DNA from: CAVTWY01 sp963738575
GTDB taxonomy: Bacteria; Pseudomonadota; Gammaproteobacteria; Burkholderiales; Burkholderiaceae_C
Direction: 5' to 3'
Assembly: GCA_963738575.1 (NCBI GenBank)
Contig: CAVTWY010000004.1
Coordinates: forward strand, 1,240,001 to 1,304,000
DNA: 64,000 bases
The notes beneath the pieces were generated by a model that searched no databases, had not been told where the DNA came from, and saw only the letters and a list, made by a program, of their open reading frames with translations. Positions 7,738 through 14,712 of this stretch are shown here, piece by piece. Position 1 is the first letter of the stretch. The number at the start of each line of letters is the position of its first letter. The position numbers and the translations under genes were made by a program.

Positions 7738-8046
7738 TTAAGGCTTTTTGGCGTAAGCACTGCACCAACCGGGGCCTGCTACTTGCTTGCCGGCAAACAG
7801 CGGGCAGCCGCCCGTTTTGTCATTGGCCTTGCCCTGAAACAGTGCGCAGTTGGTGCAGTTTTGGCTGGGCACAAATTTTGGATACTTTTTGGTGTCGACG
7901 CGCTTGCCGTCAGCAACGTAGCCAAGTGCGGCTGCCTGGGCGTCTTTCTCGTCGACCATGGCTTGGGCGTGAGCGCTGGTGGCAAGCGCTGCGCCCGTGG
8001 CGGCCAATGTCATCAAAAATACGCGACGGGGAAGGGGATGGTTCAT
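7738..8046 (-). CDS. High-potential iron-sulfur protein (HiPIP)
   Basis: A 102-residue precursor. An Arg-Arg signal (R-R-V-F-L-M-T-L-A-A-T) ending near A-H-A-Q suggests Tat export of the folded cluster protein. The mature part has four cysteines at 64, 67, 81 and 95 in the HiPIP pattern (C-T-N-C, then C-P-L-F-A-G, then G-W-C), which hold a 4Fe-4S cluster cycling between 2+ and 3+. HiPIPs carry electrons in the periplasm. GGAG seven bases before ATG 8046 fixes the start; upstream in-frame codons are not needed. Its place in the photolyase run, 27 bases ahead of DUF2256, suggests co-regulation by light or oxidative stress, although photolyases are cytoplasmic and a direct partnership is unlikely. 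Confidence 0.92.
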   Translation of the reverse strand: MNHPLPRRVFLMTLAATGAALATSAHAQAMVDEKDAQAAALGYVADGKRVDTKKYPKFVPSQNCTNCALFQGKANDKTGGCPLFAGKQVAGPGWCSAYAKKP

Positions 8047-8105
8047 GGACAACTCCAGTGAGGGTTTGAGGGAAAAAGGCGTGAAGTGTGAAGGGAAGAA
8101 AAGCA

Positions 8106-9233
8106 TCAAGCGGCGTGCAACTGCGTGGGGGCATGAGATGGGTTTCCGGGGGCTGCGTTGTGTTCGGTTGCTGCGCGGTGCAGCATCGATTGCGTGAGTG
8201 CTTGCGCTGACAGCCAAGCGCCCTCAACACCACCGCCCCCGCCACCGCCACCCAGAAAATCACCGCAAGCACCAAGCCCCAGCGCGGCGTCCCACCACCG
8301 TGGTTGAACCTTTGCGATGTTGGTCATGATGGGTGTCGCGTAGCGCCAGCGATGCACTTCGCAGTGAAGCCAGTCGACAGGGTGGCCCAGCCAATCGGCC
8401 AGCGCACTTTGCATTTGCGCTTGCATCCACGCGGCTGACTGTTCTAGATGCTGGCGGCTCCATCCGGCCTGCGCATGAGCGACCCATTGCGCCTGCCCGG
8501 GCAACTTCTGGCGTCCAGGCCGCGCGTCGTTGCGTAGCACCGCTGCCAAGATGCCGTTGGGTGGACGCGCAAAGTCCCATTCGCGGGCCGTTGTGCCCGC
8601 GGTGCCTCTGGCGGCTTCAACATCTTTGGCCACACCCATCAACGTCCAGCAAGGCTGCATGGCTGCGATCGAAGCCTGCCGTGCCCAATCCAGCCGATGA
8701 GGGCTGAGCAATGGCGCCGCTTGCGCGGGCGGCAGCGCAAGCACCACAGCGTCAAACCATTCGCTGTGCGCAATGCCGCCTGCCACCACCTGCCAGCCCT
8801 TGGGGCCTTTGTGCAGTTGGTCAACAGCGACGGCCCAGTGGGTGTGCAGCCCACCGATCAAGTTTGCACAGAGGTTGGGCAGGTGGGGTGTCGGCAGGTA
8901 GTGCCTACCTTGATCTTCGAGGGGCAGGCTAGCAGGGGCCAATTGGGGCGTCCACTCAACCAGTGATCCCACCCGGATTGCTTGGTCAATGAATGCGCGG
9001 AAGGCATCCGTTTGGGCGGTGATGCTGACGGCCCCATGGTCGAGGCGCGCGGCGCAAGTTTGCCCCAAGGAATCAACCCAATGCACTCGTCGGCTCGCCA
9101 ACCGCCCACCCGGCCCTCGGGACTTGTCAAAGACGTGAACCTGTTGCCCCGCGTTCGCGAGGGTTCGTGCGCAGCTGGCCCCGGCGATGCCCGCGCCGAT
9201 GACAGCAATTTTTGGATGTGCTTTGGTTTTCAC
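8106..9233 (-). CDS. FAD-dependent amine-oxidase/renalase-like oxidoreductase (first copy)
   Basis: A 375-residue flavoprotein. The FAD-binding motif I-G-A-G-I-A-G is at residues 12-18, followed by F-D-K-S-R-G-P-G-G-R-L-A-S-R-R, the second dinucleotide-binding block of renalase-like proteins. Near the C-terminus G-A-C-G-D-F-L-G is followed by nine glycines in a row and V-E-G-A-W-L-S, the FAD-closing segment with an unusual Gly run. It starts with GTG at 9233, no ribosome site is visible, and a promoter candidate lies just upstream, so the mRNA may be nearly leaderless. It is the first gene of the leftward run and divergent from the MerR regulator. A paralogue lies at 11494-12639. Related proteins occur in LitR regulons; the substrate is not known. 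Confidence 0.85.
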   Translation of the reverse strand: MKTKAHPKIAVIGAGIAGASCARTLANAGQQVHVFDKSRGPGGRLASRRVHWVDSLGQTCAARLDHGAVSITAQTDAFRAFIDQAIRVGSLVEWTPQLAPASLPLEDQGRHYLPTPHLPNLCANLIGGLHTHWAVAVDQLHKGPKGWQVVAGGIAHSEWFDAVVLALPPAQAAPLLSPHRLDWARQASIAAMQPCWTLMGVAKDVEAARGTAGTTAREWDFARPPNGILAAVLRNDARPGRQKLPGQAQWVAHAQAGWSRQHLEQSAAWMQAQMQSALADWLGHPVDWLHCEVHRWRYATPIMTNIAKVQPRWWDAALGLGACGDFLGGGGGGGGVEGAWLSAQALTQSMLHRAATEHNAAPGNPSHAPTQLHAA

Positions 9234-9248
9234 AAAAACGATGATACC

Positions 9249-9279
9249 AATTTATGACTCAAAAAGAGGTCAAGTACAA
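9249..9279 (-). promoter_or_regulatory. Candidate MerR-type promoter of the photolyase operon
   Basis: On the minus strand TTGTAC (9279-9274) and TAAATT (9254-9249) are separated by 19 bases, the long spacer typical of promoters distorted by MerR proteins. The spacer holds a TGAC-N10-GTCA dyad (9272-9255). The predicted transcript would begin a few bases before the GTG at 9233. The gene for the MerR-family regulator is immediately divergent. Inferred by eye. Confidence 0.4.
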
Positions 9280-9328
9280 AGACTGCCAAAGGAAACGCAT
9301 AGTTTTGTGGTCAAATCGAGGTCAACTG

Positions 9329-10441
9329 ATGTTAAAATTAGCAAACGCTATGAAAATCCGCGCCGCCCTGCCGCCGTTGACTCAAGACACCACTGTGGAT
9401 ACCCGGGGACAGTCGTTTCACCGAAGTGGAGCTGTCGCGCGCATGTTGCGCATGCCCGTGGCGACGCTTCGTGTCTGGGAGCGGCGCTACGGGGTCACGA
9501 AGCCCTCGCTGTCCCCCAGCGGTCAGCGGCAGTACTCCACCGATGACGTGCGGCGGTTGACGCTGATGAGGCAGTTGACCGACCTCGGGCACGCTATCGG
9601 TAGCTTGGCGGGGCTGGACATGGCGCAGTTGCAGCGGGTGGCGTCCACGCATGCACAAGCATTGACGGCGCCCCAAATAAGCGATCGCCCGCGTGCAGAC
9701 CAGGCACCCCCTGCCAGAGCTTGGCGTCTCGCCGTGATTGGCGTGGCACTGGGCAAGCGCCTGCAACGGCCCGCGTTGTTGCGCCAAATCGGCCGCCCTG
9801 TGGTGCTGTTGGGGCCATTCGACGATGCAGCGCATGCGTCGGCCGAGCTGCAGGGCTCGCCCGTCGATGCCGTGGTGATTTACGAGCCGGGCCTGCAAGA
9901 GGGCTGGGCAGCCTCGATTGACGAGGCCGCTCCAGCACTGGTCGGGGTGCCCAAGGCGGTGCTTTACAGTTTTGCGTCAGATGCTGCGTGCGACGCCTTG
10001 GCTGCGGCCGGCGCGGTGCTGCTGCGCGACCCGCAGCCCGACGTGGTGGTTGCGCAGTGGCTGCGCAGTGCATCGTTGGTGGCCCAGGCGCCGTTACCAG
10101 AAGCGGGATTGCCAACACGTTGGCCGGGGGCCGTGCCGCCACGACGGTGGGACGATGCTGCGCTTGCCGACTTTGCGGGCCTGCTCACAACCATTGCCTG
10201 CGAATGCCCGCGCCATGTGGCGCAACTGTTGATGCAGTTGTCTCACTTCGAAGCCTACAGTGCCGAGTGCGAGAGCCGCAGCCCAGGTGACGCCGCATTG
10301 CACGCCTACTTGCATCAGGTTGCAGCCACTTCGCGTGCAAAATTTGAGGCTGCGCTTGAGCAGGTGGCCCTGCATGAGGGGCTGATGCTGCCGTCATCGC
10401 TCAGGCGCGAAAATGTGGCTGAGGTGCCTTCCGAGTACTGA
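9329..10441 (+). CDS. MerR-family regulator, LitR-like, without visible B12 motif
   Basis: The N-terminal winged helix (about residues 25-90) has the MerR pattern S-G-A-V-A-R-M-L-R-M-P-V, L-R-V-W-E-R-R-Y-G and the wing residues S-G-Q-R-Q-Y-S. The middle part is a Rossmann-like alpha/beta region like the cobalamin domain of CarH/LitR, but I see no D-x-H-x-x-G, so light sensing through adenosylcobalamin is doubtful. The C-terminal helical part (C-E-C-P-R-H-V-A-Q-L-L, H-F-E-A-Y-S) resembles LitR relatives. ATG 9329 has GAGG seven bases upstream; the longer reading from 9254 lacks such a site. GGTCAA occurs three times upstream (9268, 9309, 9320), possibly operator half-sites. It likely controls the flanking photolyase and oxidoreductase genes. 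Confidence 0.85.
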   Translation: MLKLANAMKIRAALPPLTQDTTVDTRGQSFHRSGAVARMLRMPVATLRVWERRYGVTKPSLSPSGQRQYSTDDVRRLTLMRQLTDLGHAIGSLAGLDMAQLQRVASTHAQALTAPQISDRPRADQAPPARAWRLAVIGVALGKRLQRPALLRQIGRPVVLLGPFDDAAHASAELQGSPVDAVVIYEPGLQEGWAASIDEAAPALVGVPKAVLYSFASDAACDALAAAGAVLLRDPQPDVVVAQWLRSASLVAQAPLPEAGLPTRWPGAVPPRRWDDAALADFAGLLTTIACECPRHVAQLLMQLSHFEAYSAECESRSPGDAALHAYLHQVAATSRAKFEAALEQVALHEGLMLPSSLRRENVAEVPSEY

Positions 10442-10445
10442 GGTG

Positions 10446-10646
10446 CTACTTGGCTTCTCGCAGCCTGGCAAGAATGCGCAGGGTGTACCCGTCGTCTAGC
10501 GCGCGCAGGCCCGCCAGTCCGTCGCGTACCAACTGCTGCGCTGAAACCTCGTCGCGCAAGGCGGCGTCGTGCTTCAAGCGGCCTAGCAGCGTTGTCAACT
10601 CGGTGTCAGTCAGATCACCTTCAAGCAGTCGTGAGGCTTCGTTCAT
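10446..10646 (-). CDS. RseA-like anti-sigma factor, soluble mini form
   Basis: A 66-residue protein resembling only the N-terminal sigma-binding domain of RseA: E-A-S-R-L-L-E-G-D-L-T-D-T-E-L followed by L-K-H-D-A-A-L-R and an R-D-G-L-A-G-L segment. The usual membrane helix and periplasmic domain are absent, and the frame ends just before the convergent MerR gene stop, so it is not simply interrupted. No Cys or His cluster of a zinc anti-sigma is present. It follows the ECF sigma gene by nine bases and probably holds that sigma inactive in the cytoplasm; what releases it is not evident. Confidence 0.7.
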   Translation of the reverse strand: MNEASRLLEGDLTDTELTTLLGRLKHDAALRDEVSAQQLVRDGLAGLRALDDGYTLRILARLREAK

Positions 10647-10655
10647 GGTGTGTTC

Positions 10656-11264
10656 CTACCAACGCCTGTCGCGCGTGGGTGCAAGCAGGGGGCGCGCGCG
10701 ACTGGCGATGGTCTCGCGCGCCCGGAAGATGTGAGACTTGATGGTGTTGACGGGTTGCCCCAGCGCCGCTGCGATGGCCTTGTAATCCAAGCCGTCGATT
10801 TCGCGCATTAAAAGCGCCTGCCGCTGCACATCAGGCAGCGCCGCCACTTCGGCGTCGATGCGCTCAAACAATTGGTTGGCCATGGCTTCTTCTTCCGGGC
10901 TTGGTGCGGCTGCAATGCTGCCAGCGTTTGCGGCGTCATCGGGCTCTTGCAGGGGCCGATCATCTTGCCGGTTCTGCCCGCTGCGCAGGTAGCTTTTGGC
11001 AGCGTTTCGGGCAATCGTGAGCAGCCACGCGGCAAAGTCGCCGTCGGCTCGGTAGGTTGTCAAAGCAAGAAAAACATTCACAAACACGTCCTGCGTCAAT
11101 TCTTCGGTGATGCGATCGTCGCGCACCAGTCGCCGTATCGCCGCCGCAACCTTGCGCTGGTACTTCACCACCAACAATTCAAAAGCGATGGTCTCGCCTT
11201 GCTGAGCGCGAGCAACCAAGGCTGCATCGATGCCGTTGGCGAGAAGGGCCTCGGTCAAGGGCAT
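10656..11264 (-). CDS. ECF RNA polymerase sigma factor
   Basis: A 202-residue sigma-70 family factor of the extracytoplasmic-function group. Region 2 includes T-Q-D-V-F-V-N-V-F-L-A-L and F-A-A-W-L-L-T-I-A-R-N (about residues 60-92). Region 4 includes L-P-D-V-Q-R-Q-A-L-L-M-R-E-I-D-G and the helix-turn-helix Y-K-A-I-A-A-A-L-G-Q-P-V-N-T-I-K-S-H-I-F-R-A-R (about 150-185). A Pro/Glu-rich linker joins them. It is divergent from the second FAD oxidoreductase gene, and the shared 229-base gap may hold a promoter it recognises. With the LitR-like gene next door it probably provides a second regulatory input to this light-linked island. Confidence 0.92.
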   Translation of the reverse strand: MPLTEALLANGIDAALVARAQQGETIAFELLVVKYQRKVAAAIRRLVRDDRITEELTQDVFVNVFLALTTYRADGDFAAWLLTIARNAAKSYLRSGQNRQDDRPLQEPDDAANAGSIAAAPSPEEEAMANQLFERIDAEVAALPDVQRQALLMREIDGLDYKAIAAALGQPVNTIKSHIFRARETIASRARPLLAPTRDRRW

Positions 11265-11447
11265 TGCCTCTTGGCCAGTTGCAAACAGTTGTTGCCGCCC
11301 TTCACAGGGCGACGCGCTACGGCGTCGAGATAGGGGTTACAACAAAACCAATGACGCAGCATGGCGACCGAAGTTGCAGCAACTCCGAGAATTTTTTCAG
11401 CGCAAAGAAAAACGGGCAACACCATGCAACTTTGTTCTTGTTCTTGC

Positions 11448-11477
11448 GTAAAAGCATTGGCAGACAAGTAAAAGCAT
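11448..11477 (+). promoter_or_regulatory. Direct repeat GTAAAAGCAT upstream of FAD oxidoreductase
   Basis: GTAAAAGCAT occurs at 11448-11457 and again at 11468-11477, exactly 20 bases apart, about two helical turns. The second copy ends 16 bases before the ATG and close to the AGGTGG ribosome site. It may be a binding site for a regulator on one face of the DNA, or an accident of the AT-rich leader. Confidence 0.35.
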
Positions 11478-11493
11478 CAAAAGGTGGACTTCC

Positions 11494-12639
11494 ATGAACC
11501 AAGCTAGAGACATATCGGTAGCCAGTGTACTGAGTCACCAAGCGCCACCGCGCATCGCCGTGGTTGGTGGTGGTATGGCGGGTTTGACGTGTGCGCGCGA
11601 ATTGAGCCTGCGTGGCTACGAGCCCGTCGTTTTCGAAGGCGAAGACCGATTGGGCGGTCGGTGCAGCTCACGCGCAACCCGAATCGGCCTGTTCGATGAC
11701 GCGGCTCAGTGCATTCAAGGGATCACGCGCCTGCCGTCCTACACCGTGCAGCGCCCGGGCGAGCTTGCTGCGCTTCACCCCTGGACCGTGCCCGCAACGC
11801 CCGCCGAGGATCAACGCAACGGCAGGGACTGGGACAAGGCAGAAGAAGACCACATTGCGCGAACCTTGAAGCCTTTGGGTGCCGTGGGCGTGCCCTCAAT
11901 GCTCGCCTTGGCCAACGCCATCGCAAGGCCGTTGGACGTGCGGCTGAGCACGCCGATTGGGCATGCCGTTCGACGCGGCACCCAATGGGTGCTGCACGGG
12001 CCCGAGGGCGAGATTGATGAAGACTTCGAGGCCTTGGTGCTTGCCGTGCCGGCACCGCTGGCTTTACCGCTTGCGATGGAGTCTGCCGCCCTTTCGGCTG
12101 CGTTGCGCAAGGTACGCTTCTGCAGTCGGTGGGTGCTGATGCTGGGGACTGAGCGCAGCATTGGCCTGCCCGGCTACCGAGAGTTTCATGGCAGCCCCAT
12201 CGAGCGCGTGGCTGCCATGCACAGCAAGCCGGGGCGCCCGGCTGGCGGCGCACAGCGCTGGTTCATCGAGGCAGACCAGCGGTGGTCAATGCAGCACGAG
12301 CACGACGACGCCGACACGGTGGCAGATCTTCTGCTGGACAACTTTCGTGCCCACGCAGGACGGGCGGTTGTACCCAACTACCTTTGTGCACACCAATGGC
12401 GGTACGCATTTGTTGACGCACCGGCTACCATGCCCGGCTACTTGAATTGCCTGTGGGACAAAGGTGCACGGCTTGGCGTTTGTGGCGACAGCGTGGTGGC
12501 CAGTCAGGTGGACCGCGTACACAGCAGCGGCGTCGCCATGGCGCGGGCCGTCGTAAGCGGCGCGAGCTTGGGTCGCGACCGCAAAGCGATGACCGCGTTG
12601 GAGCATGCTCGCAGCCGCGGGCTGGAGGCCCACGCGTGA
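11494..12639 (+). CDS. FAD-dependent amine-oxidase/renalase-like oxidoreductase (second copy)
   Basis: A 381-residue flavoprotein with the FAD motif V-V-G-G-G-M-A-G at residues 24-31, then F-E-G-E-D-R-L-G-G-R-C-S-S-R and a C-terminal G-V-C-G-D-S-V-V-A-S-Q-V-D-R-V-H-S-S-G segment. It is of similar length and layout to the protein encoded at 8106-9233, so the island holds two paralogous classes of this fold. AGGTGG six bases before ATG 11494 supports the start. Its stop TGA shares a base with the ATG of the Coq7-like gene, so the two are coupled. The ECF sigma gene is divergent. Substrate not known; a role with quinones or lipids is suggested by the partner. Confidence 0.85.
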   Translation: MNQARDISVASVLSHQAPPRIAVVGGGMAGLTCARELSLRGYEPVVFEGEDRLGGRCSSRATRIGLFDDAAQCIQGITRLPSYTVQRPGELAALHPWTVPATPAEDQRNGRDWDKAEEDHIARTLKPLGAVGVPSMLALANAIARPLDVRLSTPIGHAVRRGTQWVLHGPEGEIDEDFEALVLAVPAPLALPLAMESAALSAALRKVRFCSRWVLMLGTERSIGLPGYREFHGSPIERVAAMHSKPGRPAGGAQRWFIEADQRWSMQHEHDDADTVADLLLDNFRAHAGRAVVPNYLCAHQWRYAFVDAPATMPGYLNCLWDKGARLGVCGDSVVASQVDRVHSSGVAMARAVVSGASLGRDRKAMTALEHARSRGLEAHA

Positions 12640-13220
12640 TGCTTGAATCGATCAGCACGTTGCCCTTGGCGGGCAGTGCGTTGCCTGCAGCGTTGGTTGC
12701 CGACCTGCGAACCGACCACGCTGGCGAAACCGGTGCCGTGATGATCTACCGCGCCATCCTGGCCATTACGCGCGACCCCGACGTGCGCCACTTTGCGCAG
12801 CACCACCTTGCCACGGAATCTCGACATCTTGCCGCCATCGAGCCGCTGCTTGCGCCACGTGCGCGCAGCTGGCTTTTGCCACTGTGGCGCGTTGCAGGCT
12901 GGGTGACTGGCGCGCTACCCGCCCTGTTTGGCCCCAGGGCGGTGTACGCGACCATCGAGGCCGTGGAGACTTTTGTTGACGCACACTACGCCGAGCAGAT
13001 TGCCTCAATCGATCGGTTGGATCCGAGGCGCACGCGGCCTCAGCTTCAGGCGCTGCGCGTGTTGCTTCACAACTGCCGCAGTGATGAGATTGAGCACCGC
13101 GAAGAAGCCGCAGCGCTTTTTGCCCAATCAGACTCGCCGCCGTCCCTGGCGCTTCAGGCTTGGGTGTGGGCGGTGGGTGTGGGCTCACGGCAAGCCGTCA
13201 GAATCTGCCGCCGCATTTGA
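12639..13220 (+). CDS. coq7: Coq7-like di-iron hydroxylase
   Basis: A 193-residue ferritin-like protein of the COQ7 family, whose known members hydroxylate demethoxyubiquinone in ubiquinone synthesis. The six iron ligands are visible: E30 (H-A-G-E-T-G), E60 and H63 (T-E-S-R-H), a Glu in Y-A-T-I-E-A-V-E, and the pair in S-D-E-I-E-H-R. A hydrophobic hairpin around residues 85-110 fits membrane-surface association. ATG 12639 overlaps the previous stop by one base; a longer reading from 12447 would overlap the FAD gene deeply and is rejected. The coupling to an FAD oxidoreductase in a light island suggests either a stress-induced ubiquinone step or a different substrate. A housekeeping coq7 may exist elsewhere. 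Confidence 0.85.
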   Translation: MLESISTLPLAGSALPAALVADLRTDHAGETGAVMIYRAILAITRDPDVRHFAQHHLATESRHLAAIEPLLAPRARSWLLPLWRVAGWVTGALPALFGPRAVYATIEAVETFVDAHYAEQIASIDRLDPRRTRPQLQALRVLLHNCRSDEIEHREEAAALFAQSDSPPSLALQAWVWAVGVGSRQAVRICRRI

Positions 13221-13314
13221 TCCACGACGGGCCACCTGTTAGGCTCGGTTGACAAATTTTGAAGTTGTTTGCCCCATGCATTGCCATGAATGCCTGCGCC
13301 ATTCAACCGGTACC

Positions 13315-13346
13315 AAACACCACGTGCCACGGCGCTGGTGTTTTTT
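13315..13346 (+). terminator. Terminator between convergent coq7-like and sulfatase genes
   Basis: AAACACCA (13315-13322) pairs with TGGTGTTT (13336-13343), followed by more T residues to 13346. It follows the coq7-like stop by about 95 bases and sits at the end of the convergent sulfatase gene, so it may act in both directions. Confidence 0.65.
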
Positions 13347-14712
13347 AAGAGGCTTGCAACGCAAAAGGTTGGTAATCGTCACCCGCCCCCGGCGGTATTG
13401 GCTTGTGCTCGCGCAGTGACTGCTCAAAGGCCAAGATCAAGCGCCTGATCGGGCCGCGCACCCAGCCTTCTTCCATGGCCACGTCGGTCTCTTCTTTGGG
13501 GTCGCGCTTGAGGTTGAAGAGCCACGGTGTTTCGAGGTGCCGCGTGCCTTGGTTGGGCTCGCTCTCAAACACAAGGTGCATCTTCCAGTGTCGCCACTTG
13601 ACGGCGCGCAGCTCGGTCTTGATGTAGAAAACAAATGCCTCACGTGCTGAATGCTCAACCTTGCCTGTCCACCAAAGCAGCTGGTTGACACCGTCGATGG
13701 GGCGGTCGTTGGGCAGGGTGGCACCAGCTGCGGCCGCCAGCGTGCTGTACAGGTCGGTGACGTGCACGATGTCGTCACTGACCACGCCCGGTGCCACGTG
13801 ACCAGGCCAGCGCACGATCAACGGCACCCGCAGCCCGCCCTCCATCGCCGTGTGATACGTGCCGGTCCACGGCCCAGCGGTGCCGCGCCAAGGCCGACGG
13901 AACTCGGGGCCGTTGTCGCTGGCAAAAACAAACAGCGTGTCTTGGGCGATGCCAAGCTCGTCCACGGCATCCAGTAGTTGGCCCACGCGGTGGTCCATCT
14001 CCATCATTGCGTCGGCAAAGTCGCCCACGGCACTCTTGCCCGTAAAGTCAGGGTGAGGCAGGGTGGGGAAGTGCAGGTGCGTGAATGGCACGTAAAGAAA
14101 AAAGGGTGCTTGCTCGGTGGATTGTTGTCGCATGAAGCTGATGGCGCGCTCGGTCAGCTCACTGTCAATCAATCGCCGCTTGTGCAGGTCGTAAACCCCC
14201 ACCTCCTTGGCTGGATGACCCACAAAGCCCTCCATCACCTGAGGCATGGGCACCACGGAAGGGTCAAAACCCGGCGCACTGGTGAACATGGTTTCGTTGC
14301 TGGTGCGCGGAATGCCGTACCACGCGTCAAAGCCCCGTTGGTGCGGGTAGCGGCCGTCGCGGTCACCGAGGTGCCATTTGCCAAACATGCCGGTGGCATA
14401 GCCAGCGCGCTTCAAGAGCTGTGGCAGTGTTTGCTCCCAGGGGTGAATGCCTTGCGGCAACCCGGCCGGCACCGATTGCATCGCGCCGGTGCGGATGGGG
14501 TGGCGGCCCGTCATCAAGGCGGAGCGTGTGGGCACACAGTCGCTCTCGACGTTGAAGTTGAGGTGTCGATGACCCTGAAGTGCCAATGCATCGATGCGGG
14601 GTGTCGGTGCACCGCGCAGTGCACCGCCGCCGTAACACCCCAGTTCGCCCCAGCCCAGGTTGTCAGCCAGCACCAAAACGATGTTGGGTTGCTTGTTGGC
14701 CCGCATGATCAC
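13345..14712 (-). CDS. Sulfatase (arylsulfatase-type, formylglycine enzyme)
   Basis: A 455-residue sulfatase. It begins Q-P-N-I-V-L-V-L-A-D-N-L-G-W-G with the metal-binding Asp. The formylglycine motif C-V-P-T-R-S-A-L-M-T-G-R (Cys near residue 59) would be oxidised by a formylglycine-generating enzyme or AtsB. G-K-W-H-L-G-D and the A-S-D-N-G-P-E block complete the active site. There is no clear signal peptide, so it may be cytoplasmic. The start (ATG 14712, or a second ATG at 14706) overlaps the stop of the Bug receptor gene as ATGA, so the receptor and sulfatase are coupled. This suggests uptake of a small sulfated or carboxylated compound followed by desulfation. The exact substrate cannot be told. 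Confidence 0.92.
   Translation of the reverse strand: MIMRANKQPNIVLVLADNLGWGELGCYGGGALRGAPTPRIDALALQGHRHLNFNVESDCVPTRSALMTGRHPIRTGAMQSVPAGLPQGIHPWEQTLPQLLKRAGYATGMFGKWHLGDRDGRYPHQRGFDAWYGIPRTSNETMFTSAPGFDPSVVPMPQVMEGFVGHPAKEVGVYDLHKRRLIDSELTERAISFMRQQSTEQAPFFLYVPFTHLHFPTLPHPDFTGKSAVGDFADAMMEMDHRVGQLLDAVDELGIAQDTLFVFASDNGPEFRRPWRGTAGPWTGTYHTAMEGGLRVPLIVRWPGHVAPGVVSDDIVHVTDLYSTLAAAAGATLPNDRPIDGVNQLLWWTGKVEHSAREAFVFYIKTELRAVKWRHWKMHLVFESEPNQGTRHLETPWLFNLKRDPKEETDVAMEEGWVRGPIRRLILAFEQSLREHKPIPPGAGDDYQPFALQAS

Noticed and set aside
8231..8260. GGN repeat in the FAD oxidoreductase as a frameshift site
   Set aside because: The frame is open on both sides and the FAD-closing motif continues directly after the glycine run.
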